The notes under the pieces were generated by a model. It saw nothing but the letters and a program-made list of their open reading frames with translations. It was not told the origin of the DNA and did no database searches. Below are positions 19,200-29,558 of a stretch of DNA of 64,000 bases, piece by piece (positions within the stretch are counted from its first letter, which is position 1; the number at the start of each line of letters is the position of its first letter). Both the position numbers and the translations under genes were made by a program. The stretch covers positions 248,001-312,000 of the forward strand of contig JAGTXO010000018.1 of the NCBI GenBank assembly GCA_019448385.1. The letters run 5' to 3'. This DNA is from Diacronema lutheri. Taxonomy: Eukaryota > Haptophyta > Pavlovophyceae > Pavlovales > Pavlovaceae.

Positions 19200-20006
19200 T
19201 CAACGGTTCGCGACACGTACGGACCTGCCTCCCGCGACTCCTCCCGGCTTGCTTGGCGGTGCCGTAACCCCCTGCTGCGCCTGCGCCTCCGCGTGCGCTA
19301 CGCGCAGCGCACGGAACGCGCCCGCCGAGCCGTAGCGCTTTGCAGTCAGCGGATCTCGGAAAATCGCGACGGCGCCCGAGAGCTCGCACCGGCCATACTT
19401 TGCGAGGAGGGATGGCGGCGCGCGGCGCGGCGCGCGCAGGTGCGCCATCTGGCTCTCGCCCGCCACGGCCTCGTGTTCCGACGCAAAGATGCCCGCGACG
19501 GCCAGATGGTAGGTCGTGCGCGGGCCGGCGGTCGCGCACGCCCCGCCGGAAGTTTTAGAGCCGGCGCCGTCGGTAGCATCCGCGCCGTCCTTGTCCGCGC
19601 CGGCGGTGGACGCTTCGGCGCTGCCGCGCTTCCGCTTGCCCTGCTTCCCTGGCGCGGGAAGCACCTGCGTGAGCTTGCCGAGCTTGACGCGGATCGAGCG
19701 GAATTCGCACGATTCCTCCTCGTCCTCGGAGTCGGGGACTTGGGCGGGCGCGACGGCGTCGGCGGGTGCAGAGGCGGGGTCGTCCTCAAAGCGCCACTCG
19801 TCGTCCTGATTCACCCACTCCTGCTCCGTGTATGAGTGCCCGTCGAACCAGACGCGCATGCCGAGCGCGCCGCTCAGCCGCGTGACGGTCCCGTGGTACT
19901 TGACCTCGCCGTCCTCCTGCTCGTACCAGACGACGACGCGGCAGCCGAGGGTGATCTCGCGCCCGCGCAGCTTGATGAGCTCCACGTCCTCCGCCGCCGG
20001 TGCCAT
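19200..20006 (-). CDS. YL1-C domain protein with Tudor-like N-terminus
   Basis: Single exon, 268 residues from MAPAAEDVELIKLRG; an upstream in-frame Met exists but would overlap the divergent PRP5 start. Residues ~18-70 (LGCRVVVWYEQEDGEVKYHG, then VWFDGHSYTEQEW) look like a Tudor/agenet-type barrel. The C-terminus (~205-245) matches the YL1-C domain: LLAKYGRCELSGAVAIFRDP followed by RYGSAGAFRALR. YL1-C is found in VPS72/YL1 (SWR1) and INO80C/Ies6, chromatin remodeller subunits handling H2A.Z. Which complex this belongs to is unclear. 112 bp from the PRP5 start. Confidence 0.65.
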   Translation of the reverse strand: MAPAAEDVELIKLRGREITLGCRVVVWYEQEDGEVKYHGTVTRLSGALGMRVWFDGHSYTEQEWVNQDDEWRFEDDPASAPADAVAPAQVPDSEDEEESCEFRSIRVKLGKLTQVLPAPGKQGKRKRGSAEASTAGADKDGADATDGAGSKTSGGACATAGPRTTYHLAVAGIFASEHEAVAGESQMAHLRAPRRAPPSLLAKYGRCELSGAVAIFRDPLTAKRYGSAGAFRALRVAHAEAQAQQGVTAPPSKPGGVAGGRSVRVANR

Positions 20007-20118
20007 CGCGCGGCCGCGCGGGGCTGCTCGCACTCCGCCGGCGCGCGAACGCGCCCTGCTGCTCGCGAGCGAGGGACGATGGCGCCCGGCGCTCTCTTTG
20101 AAAAACGCTGGGGCCGCC

Positions 20119-23100
20119 ATGAAGCGCGCTCTCGACGACACGCCGGGCGGGCCGGCGCTGTCGCAGGAGGAGCTGAAGCGGCAGCAGCGCGCAGAGCGGC
20201 TGCGGCAGTGGCAGGCGGCCAAAAAGGCCCAGCCCGCCGGCGCCGAGCCGCTCGCGCGGGCCACGACGCCCGCCGACGAGCAGGCGGCCGGCGCGGCCGG
20301 CGCGAGCGCTCACCGGCCGCCGTCAGCCGCGGTGCGCGTCGCGCCGCTCGGCCGCCTCGGCGGCGGCGCGCGCGGCCGCGCGCCGCTTGGGAGCGCCGGT
20401 GGCTTTGGCGGCGCGTTTGGCGGCGGCGGCGCCGAGGGCGGCGCGCCCGACCGGCCGCGCATCCAGATGCACGCGCTGCACGACAACGGCGACGACGACG
20501 GCGGCGCGGACGGCGGCGCAGGCGGCGACGTGGGCGGCGCTCGGGCGATGGCCACCGCGACGCGCAATGGCAAGCGCGCGCAGCCGGGCGCAGCGGCCGA
20601 CGTCGACGCGGACGACGAGGACGAGGGCGACGGCGACGATGCGCGCGCGCGGCCGCGCGACCCCGGCCGCGCCGAGCGCGACGCGCGGAACGGCGGTGGC
20701 GGCGGTGGCGGCGGCGGCGATGGCGTTGGCGGCGCGGATGACGTCGATCCACTCGACGCGTACATGAGCGCGATCGCGCCCGTCGACGCCGGTCGCGCCG
20801 TGCGCACGCTTGACGACGCGCGGCGTGAGGCGGCTGGCGACGCTTCATCGCAAGCCATCTCGCTTGACGAAATCTTCGCCGGCGCGGCGGGGCACGGCTC
20901 GTTCGTCGCGAACGGCGGCGGGCCGCGCGGACTCGGATTCGACGACGTGATGACAGACAGCGCGCCCACCGACCACTCGGGCGACGAGGCCGCGGAGGCG
21001 CGCGCGGGCGCGCGCGCGCCCGCCCGACGGCGCACCGACGTCGCACTCGCGCGCAAAGCCATGGCCGCTGCGACCGCGGCGGCCGCCGCGGACGCGGCGG
21101 ACGAGCCGGCGCTTGGCGATGACGATTTCCACGCGGCGTTCGTCGCGGCGATGCGCGCCGGCGCGAATGGTGACGCCGGCGCGCGCGGCGGCGGCGAGGC
21201 GAGCGTCGACGCCGACGGCGGCGGGCGCGCGGGCGCGCGGGCGGCGGGTGGCGAGCGCGCGGGCGGCAGGCGCGCGGGCCCGGAGCGCTTCTTCGCGGAC
21301 GATGACGACGCGAGCGACGACGACCTTGGGCTCGGTGGCGCGGACGGCGGCCTGGTCGACGCGGACGACGACGGGCGGCGCGGCGGCGCGGGCGGCGCGG
21401 GCGGCTCGGACGACGACGCCGCCGCCGCCGACGCGGCGCTCGGCGCCAAGCGGCGCAAGGAGCTGCCGCCCGTGGACCACTCGACAATCTCGTACGCGCC
21501 CTTCCGCAAGGCGCTCTTCACTGAGTCGGCCGGCGCGCGCGCGCTCAGCGACGAGCAGGTCGCGGAGCTGCGCACTCGCCTCGAGTTGCGCGTGCACGGC
21601 CGCAAGTGTCCGCGACCCGTCACGCGCTGGACCGAGGCGGGCCTATCGGACCCGGTGCTCAAGGCGCTCGAGAGGCACGGGTACGCCGCGCCGTTCGCCA
21701 TCCAGGCGCAGGCGCTGCCCGCGCTCATGAGCGGGCGCGACGTGATCGGCATTGCAAAGACGGGCTCTGGGAAAACGGTTGCGTACGTGCTCCCGATGTT
21801 ACGTCACGCGCTCGACCAGCCGCCGTTACAGCCGGGAGACGGCCCGATCGGTCTCGTCATGGTGCCGACGCGAGAGCTCGCCGCGCAGGTGCGCGCACCT
21901 ACGCTCCCACTCCACGGGGGGACGCGTTCGCGCGACGCGCGACGCGCGCGCGGCGCCGCCGCGCCGCCGCGAGCGGCGGCGCGGCGCACACGGCGTGGGG
22001 CGTGGGCAGGTGGCCCAACCGCCGCGCGCGCACGCCCGAATCGCCGCCGGCTTGCGCACGCGGCGCACGCGGCGTGCGCGTGGCGGCGGTTGGGCCCGGG
22101 CGGCGGTTGGGCCCGGGCGGCGGTTGGGCCCGGGCGGCGGTTGGGCCCGGGCGGCGTGGGGCGCGCGCCCGCGTGCGGCACCTGCCGCGCGCGAGCAGGG
22201 CAGGCAGCGGCACGCCGCGTAGGCTGCCGGGCCCCGGACTTCGTGTGTACCGGCCCCGGACTTCGTGTGTGCCCTCTTGCACCGGACTGCGTCCTCGTCG
22301 AGGGCACGAGGGCACGAGGCCGCGCCGAGGGCACACACGAAGTCCGGGTCCGGTACAACCTGGGCGCCCCGCCTTCCCCGCCGAGGGGCCCCCCGGCGCG
22401 TCCTCGTGCCCCGCGCGCTCGCGCTCGCGCGCGCATCGCCCGCGATCCGGACTCACCCGCCGCCGCCCGGACCCTCGCGCCCTTTCTGTCTCCCCGCGCG
22501 CGCGGCAGGTGTACCGCGAGGCGCTGCGCTTCGCGAAAGCGAGCGGCGCGGCCGTCGCGTGCATCTACGGCGGCGCGGGCGTCAAGCAACAGATCTGCGC
22601 GCTCAAGCGCGGCGCCGAGATTGTTGTGTGCACGCCAGGTCGAATGATCGACATGCTGACCGCAAATGGCGGGCGCGTGACCAACTTGCGCCGCGTCACG
22701 TTCGTCGTGCTCGACGAGGCGGACCGGATGTTCGACCTCGGCTTCGAGCCGCAGATCTCGCGCGTCCTCGCAAATGTCCGGCCCGACCGGCAGGTCGCGC
22801 TCTTCTCCGCGACCTTCCCGCGCGCGGTCGACGCGCTCGCGCGCGCGATGCTCGTCAAGCCGCTGCAGCTCATCGTCGGCGGCGTCTCCGTCGTCTCGTC
22901 CACGATCGAGCAGCACGTCGAGGTGCGCGCGCGCGGCTGTGGGCCCGGCGGCCGCGCCTTGCCTCGCTCTGCGCGCCGCCCGTGCCGCCGCGCGTCTCGA
23001 GCGGCGGGAAGGGAGGGAAGGGACAAGGGGAAGGGGAGGGAAGGGACAAGGGGGAAGGGAGGGAAGGGACAAGGGGGAAGGGAGGGAAGGGACAAGGGGG

Positions 23101-24224
23101 AGGGGAGGGAAGGGACAGGGAAGGGGAGGGAAGGGACAAGGGGGAGGGGAGGGAAGGGACAAGGGGGAGGGGAGGGAAGGGACAGGGAAGGGGAGGGAAG
23201 GGACAAGGGGGAAGGGAGGGAAGGGACAAGGGGGAGGGGAGGGAAGGGACAGGGGGAGGGGAGGGAAGGGACAAGGGGGAGGGAGGGAAGGGACAAGGGG
23301 GAGGGGAGGGAAGGGACAGGGGAAGGGAGGGAAGGGACAAGGGGGAGGGAGGGAAGGGACAAGGGGGAAGGGAGGGAAGGGACAAGGGGGAGGGGAGGGA
23401 AGAGAAGGGACAAGGGGAAGGGACGTTGCAAAGGAGAGCCTTGTTTCGTCTCGAGCAGCGCGTCGGCGCGCGCGCGCCGCGCGCCGCCGTGCGCGGTGCG
23501 CCCGACGTGGCGCTCGAGACGGACACAGCTCCGCCCGGACAGCTCCGCCCGGACAGCTCCGCCCGGACAGCTTCGCCCGGGCGCGCCCTCGCGCACGCAC
23601 GCACGCACGCGCTACGCACCGCGTGGCGCGCTATGCGCGCCCCGCGCCGGCCGCGCGCCGTGCGCCCAATGACCTGGCGCGTGCCCGCCGTCCGCCGTCC
23701 GCCGCATCCGCCGCCGTCCGCCGCCGTCCGCCGCCGTCCGCCGCCGGCGTGTGCGCGTGCGCCCGTCAGGTGCTCGGCGCGGACGGCAAGTATGAGCGAC
23801 TATGCGAGTTGCTTGACGATTTCCTCAAGCGCGGGCAAGTGCTCGTCTTCGTCGCGACGCACGAGGCGTCCGATCGCCTCTTCCGACAACTCGCCCACTC
23901 ACGCTACCCCGCCATCGCGATCCATGGCCGCATGGACCAAGCCGACCGTGACGGCGCCATCGCCGATTTTAAATCGGGCGCCGCGCCGCTTATGGTCGCA
24001 ACGTCCGTCGCGGCGCGCGGCCTCGACGTGCGCGAGCTTCTCGCCGTCGTCAACTACGACGTGCCCTCGCACTACGAGGACTATGTCCACCGCGTCGGCC
24101 GCGTCGGCCGCGCGGGCCGCAAAGGCTGGGCGTTCACCTTTCTCGCACCGGACGAGGAGAAGTTTGCACCGGACCTCGTTCGCGCCCTCGAGCTGGCGCA
24201 CCACGAGGTGTGTATGATTGCGCG

Positions 24225-24259
<35 letters not shown>

Positions 24260-24265
24260 CGCGCG

Positions 24266-24297
<32 letters not shown>

Positions 24298-26637
24298 GCG
24301 GCGCAGCGCGGCGCAGCGCATGGCGGATGAAGGGATGGGGGGTACAGGGATGGGGGGTACAGGGATGGGGGGGGGGGGGGTGCCTTTACGCGGCTTTTCT
24401 TGGCGCGTCACGCCCGCAGCGCCTGCCAGCGCGCACTGAGCCCTCCCCCCCCAACCCCACCCCCACCCCTCCTAAACAGGTGCCCGACGACCTGGCCGTC
24501 CTCGCCAACACCTTTGAGGACAAGCGAAAGGCGGGCATTACCGGCCAGGCGGGCAAGAAGACGGGCTTTCGCAAGTCGGGTCACAAGGGTCTCGCCCTCG
24601 ACCAGGCCTCTCTCGACGCGCAGACCGCAAAGGACAGAAAGGCGTGCGCAGAGCATCGCGTGCACCGCGCAGCGCGCTTCTCACCTCACAGCCACACAGC
24701 CACACACCTCACAGCCACACAGCCTTACACCTCACAGCCACACAGCCACACATTCTCACATTCCACACCTCGCGTGCACCGCGCAGCGCGCTTCTCACCT
24801 CACAGCCACACAGCCTTACACCTCACAGCCACACAGCCTCACATTCTCACACCCCACACCTCGCGTGCACCGCGCAGCGCGCTTCTCACCTCACAGCCAC
24901 ACAGCCTTACACCTCACAGCCACACAGCCACACATTCTCACACCCCACACCTCACACCCTCACAGCCTCACAGCCTCACACCTCACACCCTCACAGCCTC
25001 ACACCAGCGCGCCGTACGGCGCAGCGCACGGCGGACGGCCAAAGGGGCGGTGCCTGCCAGTGCACCGGCAGCCCACTGGCAGCCAACAGGCGGTGCCTGC
25101 GGGCGGAGGGCGGACGGGACCAAAGTGGCGGTGCCTGCCAATGCACCGGCAGCCCACTGGCAGCCAACAGGCGGTGCCTGCGGGCGGAGGGCGGACGGGG
25201 CCAAAGTGGCGGTGCCTGCCAATGCACCGGCAGCCCACTGGCAGCCAACAGGCGGTGCCTGCGGGCGGAGGGCGGACGGGGCCAAAGTGGCGGTGCCTGC
25301 CAGTGCACCGGCAGCCCACTGGCAGCCAACAGGCGGTGCCTGCGGGCGGAGGGCGGACGGGGCCAAAGTGGCGGTGCCTGCCAGTGCACCGGCAGCCCAC
25401 TGGCAGCCAACAGGCGGTGCCTGCGGGCGGAGGGCGGACGGGGCCAAACCCCCGTGGCGGTGCCTGCCAGCGCAGCCGCGGGCGGTGGCCAGCGCGCGCG
25501 CCGCGTGCACGCTCCTCACGCCGCTGCCGCCCCCACACCCCCCCCCCCCCCCCCTTCCCCCGCGTGCACGCTCCTCACGTCGCTGCCGCCCCCCCCCCCC
25601 ACCCCCCCCCCCCCCTTCCCCCCTTCCCCCGCGCGCGCTCGCCCCCGCCCGCACGCCGAGCGCAGGCGCGCCGAATGAAATTGCGAGCGGAGGGCTTTGA
25701 GGTGAGCGCGAGTGACGACAGCGATGGCGGCGTCGGTCTCGATTCGGACGACGACGGCCGGCAGCGCGCCGCGCGCGCGCCCGCGCCGCGCGTAGGCGCG
25801 GGTCTTCCCGTCGCGCCGCCGCCGCCCGGCGCAGTCGCAGCGCTCGCGCCGAACGCGGCCGGCGGCGCGCTCGGCGCGCCGCCGCCGGTGCAGTCGACGC
25901 AGCCGCTGCCGAGCGACGCGGCCGCGTCGATCGCCGCCGCCGCGTCGCACGCGGCACTCGCCGTCGCGGCGCGCCTCGGCCTCGACCCCGTCCTCAGCGC
26001 GCGCCACGCGGCCGAGCGCGCGGCGCAGGCGCTCGCCGCCGGCGCGCCGGGCGGCCTGCAGCCCGCGCGCGCGGCCGGCGGCGCGCTCGGCTCGCACGCG
26101 GAGCAGCTCGCGGCAGCGCAGCAGCGTGCCCACCTCGCCGCCGCGCACGTCGCGACCATGCTCGGCCACGGCGCGGGCGCGGGCGCGGGCGCGCTGCAGC
26201 CGCTGCCGATGCCGACGGGCGGCGCGCCGTCCGGTGGATTCTCTCTGCCCGCTCCGCCGCCGCCGCCGCCAGGCATGGTCGTGCCCGCGAGCGGCGCGGG
26301 CGGCGCGTCGGCGGGCGCGAGCCGCGCCGGCGCCAAGAAGTGGCTCTCCGCCGAGATTGAAATCAACGACTACCCGAAGACGGCGCGGTGGAAGGTGACG
26401 CACCGCGAGGCCTTGTTGGCCATCACCGAGTGGACCCGAGCGGCGATTACGACCAAGGGCGTGTACACGCCGCCCGGGCAGAAGCCGCCGGCGGGCGAGC
26501 GCAAGCTCTTCCTCCTCATCGAGGCGGAGGACGCCGCGCAGCTCAAGGAGGCGAAGCAGGAGGTGAAGAGGATACTCGAGGAGACATCGGCGTACGCCGC
26601 GCCGGACGAGCGGCCACAGGGCAGGTACACGGTGTAG
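20119..26637 (+). CDS. PRP5: PRP5/DDX46 DEAD-box pre-mRNA splicing helicase
   Basis: Five exons: 20119-21888, 22509-22922, 23770-24207, 24480-24641, 25666-26637 (~1251 residues). Residues 1-450 are Gly/Ala/Asp-rich disorder. The conserved PRP5 lead-in [16 protein letters not shown] is followed by the Q-motif region, motif [38 protein letters not shown], and [13 protein letters not shown]. The C-terminal KH-like module ([29 protein letters not shown]) is diagnostic of DDX46/PRP5, the ATPase that proofreads U2 snRNP branch-site pairing. Introns 2-4 are filled with minisatellites and homopolymers. Intron 4 seems to use a GC donor (AAG|GCGTGC), since no GT gives an open frame. Confidence 0.9.
22088..22156. 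repeat. GGGCCCGGGCGGCGGTT tandem repeat
   Basis: Four near-perfect ~17-bp copies in PRP5 intron 1, just upstream of the hairpin. Confidence 0.85.
22246..22357. repeat. 31-bp inverted repeat (hairpin) in PRP5 intron 1
   Basis: Arms 22246-22276 and 22327-22357 match as inverted repeats at 30 of 31 positions, with a 50-bp loop. Part of the left arm (GGCCCCGGACTTCGTGTGTA type) is also directly duplicated just upstream (22229-22250). Could be a fold-back MITE remnant or a structured intronic RNA. Confidence 0.8.
23010..23430. repeat. G-rich minisatellite in PRP5 intron 2
   Basis: About twenty copies of a ~20-bp unit of the form GGGAGGGAAGGGACAAGGGG, with GGGG/GGGA and CAAG/CAG variants. The RNA-sense strand is the G-rich one, so the transcript could form many G-quadruplexes. 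Confidence 0.9.
24229..24298. repeat. Two poly-G tracts in PRP5 intron 3
   Basis: Two G runs of about 30 each separated by CGCGCGGGA-like sequence, followed by three GGGATGGGGGGTACA repeats (24332-24380). Length of such tracts is likely unreliable in any assembly. Confidence 0.8.
24658..25019. repeat. CACAGCC-based repeat blocks in PRP5 intron 4
   Basis: Three blocks of about 95-115 bp, each starting CGTGCACCGCGCAGCGCGCT, contain short CTCACAGCCACACAGCC-type repeats, followed by further CTCACACC repeats. Confidence 0.8.
25040..25450. repeat. 81-bp tandem repeat in PRP5 intron 4
   Basis: About five near-identical 81-bp units (for example starting at 25125, 25206, 25287) containing GCGGTGCCTGCCARTGCACC and GGCGGTGCCTGCGGGCGGAG. 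Because 81 is a multiple of three, frames stay open through the array, but it lies between splice sites and is not conserved coding sequence. Confidence 0.85.
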
Positions 26638-27019
26638 ATTGTGACGGGGGGTGACGGGCAGTTTTTATTTTTTTCTCTTTTTTTTTTTTTTTTTTGAGTG
26701 TGACGGCGGGTTATGGTCCATTTGTCCCTCTGTCCGTCTCACGCACTCTGATCCCAAGATCTGACTGTCCCTCTGATCCCAACTGTCCCTCTGTCAGTCT
26801 CACTGTCTCACTGTCCCACTGTCCCACTGTCCCACTGTCCAACTGTCCCACAAAACTGTCCCACTGTCTCATTGTCCCACTGTCCCACTGTCCCATCGCC
26901 CTCTGATGCCGAGCGCGCGCTCCGCGGGAAACGCTGGCCGCGCCGCTGCGCGCGCGCGGCGGGCTGCGCACCGTTGGTGGGCGCGCGCCGCGCGCGGAAG
27001 CGACGGCAAGCCTCGCGAT
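26638..27019. other. Convergent intergenic region with CTGTCCCA repeats
   Basis: Between the ends of PRP5 and the GARP gene. Holds a T-rich stretch (26661-26697) and an irregular array of CTGTCCCA/CTGTCTCA octamers (26764-26895). No ORF is convincing. Confidence 0.75.
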
Positions 27020-29275
27020 TCAGTTGCATTGCGCGTACTTGCTCGGGCACAAATACTTGGCGCGCCGGCGCTTCGCCGAGTGATCGGCCGCACGCTCTTC
27101 GTCAGCCGCGCGCCACACGCAGTGCGGCTCGGTCGACGCGAGCGTGTGCTGCGGCGCGCACAGCGGCGGCGCGGCGGCCGACCGGCCGATCGAAAGCGGC
27201 GCGTAACGGCCGCCGCCGAAGCGGGCGCGCTCGTCGGGTGGCGCCAGCGGCATGTCGTCGGCGGCGGCGCCGCCCTCCACGGAGGAGCTTGACGAACTCG
27301 CGCGCACACGCTCGACGGGCGCGCCAGTCGGTGCGGCGGACGCGAGGCCGGCGCGGCCGGCGGCCTCCGCCGCCTCGCGGATCGTCGCCGACAGCGCGCA
27401 CGTGCAGCCGCCGGCGACGCGCCCGTCGGCGACAAGCACGCCCTGCGCCTGCGCGCCGCCGCACAGTGCGCAGCCTGGCGCGGGCGGCGGCGGCGGCGCG
27501 CGACGCACGTCGTCGTCGTCGTCGTCGTCGTGGTCTTCATCGTCCTCACCCTCGCCCTCGCCCTCGCCCTCACCCTCGCTCGTCGAGCGCTCGTGCGCGC
27601 GCGCGCCGTGCGGCATTGCGTCCTCGCGCGCCTCGCCGCGCGATTGCGACATCACGGTGCGCAGATGGGCCAGGCGGGTCGCCGTGAGTTGCCACGAGTC
27701 GAGCTGCGAGTGCACCGATGCGGCGAGCACGTCGACGCGCTGCTGTGCGTATGCTTCTCGCCCGAGCGCATGCGCGCAGCCTCCGCCCGGGTTGAGCACG
27801 AGCACGACGAGTTCCTCGACGCTCGCGAGGAGCTGGCCGACGTGCGCGCTGGCGGTCATCGCGCGCTGCTCGAGGGCGTCGAGGAGCGCCAAGGCCGGCG
27901 CGGCCGGCGCGGCCGGCGCGGCCGGCGCGGCCGGCGCGGCGGACGGGGCCGGCGCGGCGGGGGCGGCGGGGGCGGCGGGGGCGGCAGGGGCGGCAGGGGC
28001 GTAGTGGCAGGCGCACGCTGCGGATGCACAGCACGCCGCGCCCGCCCCGCCAGCGCACGCGCCGTGCCAGCCGCCGAGCGCGTCCGCGCCCAGCTGTGCA
28101 CCCCCGAACCCATGGGACGTGGGTTGTGCGCCCCCGAACCCATGGAACGTGGGTTCATTCACGTGCTCCGGCTGCAGATGCGGCGGCGGCACTTGCTGCA
28201 ACGTTGGCATCCAAGACGAGGGCGGCGTGCACGCGTGCGCGTGCGCGACAGCCCGGGCGTCGGCCGGAAGCGGCGGCTGCGCCGGCTGCGTGTGCGGCTG
28301 CTGCCGCCAGTAGGTGGGCGGCGGGCTCGGCTGCGGCTGCTGCCAATAGAGCTGCGCTTGACTGAGCTGCGCTTGACTGAGCTGAGCTGGCTGGCAGTAC
28401 ATGTGCGCCTGGCTCGATGGCGCCAGCTGGCAGTAGAGAGGTGATTGGCTCGCGGGCAGCATGTCCGCCGCGCCGTACGATGAAGGGGCGTGCATCGGTG
28501 GCGCGGTGTGGTACGAAGGAGCGTGAAGCGGTGGCGCGGTGTGGTACGAAGGAGCGTGCAGCGGTGGCGCGGTGTGGTACGCGTGCGGCGGCGCGTGCGG
28601 CGCGCGCGCGTCGATGTGCTGGTAGACGGGCGCATGCAGCGGCGGCGCGAAGTAGCAGCCGGCCGACGTCGGCGCGTACGGCATATGCTGCGGCGCGAAC
28701 GGCGCGGCACCGGCGTCCGCGTGCTCACACGCGTACGCCGTGTGCGCGCGCTGTGCCGGCACTTGCGCGCGCGACGCGTCGCCGGGCATGTGCGCGTACT
28801 CATTGTACGCGTCTGGTGGCGTCACACACGGCGCAGCCGCCGCGTGCGCGTGCGCGCGCGCGCTCGTGCCGCACGCGTCGCTGCGCGGTGGCGCGACGCC
28901 TGCGTGCGCGCAGTCCTCGTCGTCATCGCTCGTCGCGCCGCTGCTGCCCATCCGGCCGCGGGAGGGCGCGGGCGCGGACGCGCCTTTGGTGCGCGCGTTG
29001 CGCATCGTCCGATACTTTTGCAAGTGCGATTTGACGTTCGCCTTGGTGAGCACCGGCGTCTGCATCAGCTCGAGGATGGCCGATGGCTTTGCGTTCTCGT
29101 AGCCGATCGCGTCGACCGCGGCCTCGAAGCGGTGGTGGAGCTCGGGCGTCCAGAGGAATCGCTTGCGTATGCAGCTCACGCCGCACGCTGCGTCCTCGCC
29201 GTCGTATCGCGCGAGCCCGGCGCAGCCGAGCGCGAGCGCGCCGTCCTCGCGCGCCGGCTGGGCGAAGCTCTGCAT
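27020..29275 (-). CDS. GARP (G2-like) Myb-type transcription factor
   Basis: Single exon, 751 residues from MQSFAQPAREDG (an in-frame Met lies 6 codons upstream). Residues ~38-92 form a GARP B-motif: KRFLWTPELHHRFEAAVDAI, then ALTKANV-like VLTKANVKSHLQKYR, the SHLQKYR helix diagnostic of plant and algal GARP regulators. The rest is disordered, rich in Ala, Pro, His and Tyr, with repeats such as SYHTAPPLHAP and long AAP runs, an acidic EGEGEGEDDEDHDDD segment and a C-terminal CALCGG...CTCAL cysteine cluster. Some GARP proteins control nutrient or circadian responses; targets here are unknown. Confidence 0.85.
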   Translation of the reverse strand: MQSFAQPAREDGALALGCAGLARYDGEDAACGVSCIRKRFLWTPELHHRFEAAVDAIGYENAKPSAILELMQTPVLTKANVKSHLQKYRTMRNARTKGASAPAPSRGRMGSSGATSDDDEDCAHAGVAPPRSDACGTSARAHAHAAAAPCVTPPDAYNEYAHMPGDASRAQVPAQRAHTAYACEHADAGAAPFAPQHMPYAPTSAGCYFAPPLHAPVYQHIDARAPHAPPHAYHTAPPLHAPSYHTAPPLHAPSYHTAPPMHAPSSYGAADMLPASQSPLYCQLAPSSQAHMYCQPAQLSQAQLSQAQLYWQQPQPSPPPTYWRQQPHTQPAQPPLPADARAVAHAHACTPPSSWMPTLQQVPPPHLQPEHVNEPTFHGFGGAQPTSHGFGGAQLGADALGGWHGACAGGAGAACCASAACACHYAPAAPAAPAAPAAPAAPAPSAAPAAPAAPAAPAAPALALLDALEQRAMTASAHVGQLLASVEELVVLVLNPGGGCAHALGREAYAQQRVDVLAASVHSQLDSWQLTATRLAHLRTVMSQSRGEAREDAMPHGARAHERSTSEGEGEGEGEGEDDEDHDDDDDDDVRRAPPPPPAPGCALCGGAQAQGVLVADGRVAGGCTCALSATIREAAEAAGRAGLASAAPTGAPVERVRASSSSSSVEGGAAADDMPLAPPDERARFGGGRYAPLSIGRSAAAPPLCAPQHTLASTEPHCVWRAADEERAADHSAKRRRAKYLCPSKYAQCN

Positions 29276-29558
29276 CCTTGCGAATCTAATCAATCCACCT
29301 TTGCCGCCATTGGCCAGTCACCTTCAGGGAATCAAACCCACTGGAATTTGGAATCGGCCTTGGACAGACTCGACAATCATTCCACACAGTCGATTCCCCC
29401 TGCGCGTGCAACTGCCTGAGTGCCTGTCACGCATGCCTTTGGCGAGCCAACAGCGCTGGGCCCCCGCATCGACCGCGCGGAGCATCATCACCCCTCACGC
29501 CCTCTGACCCCCTATCTCTCTCCTCCCCCCCCCCTTCCCCCCCCACGGCCGCACGGCG

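Noticed and set aside
22934-23450. Coding repeat of the [10 protein letters not shown] type
   Set aside because: It is the translated G-rich minisatellite, inside PRP5 intron 2 between motif SAT and the C-terminal helicase domain.
25040-25450. 27-residue repeat protein
   Set aside because: The 81-bp repeat is open in several frames on both strands and sits in PRP5 intron 4.
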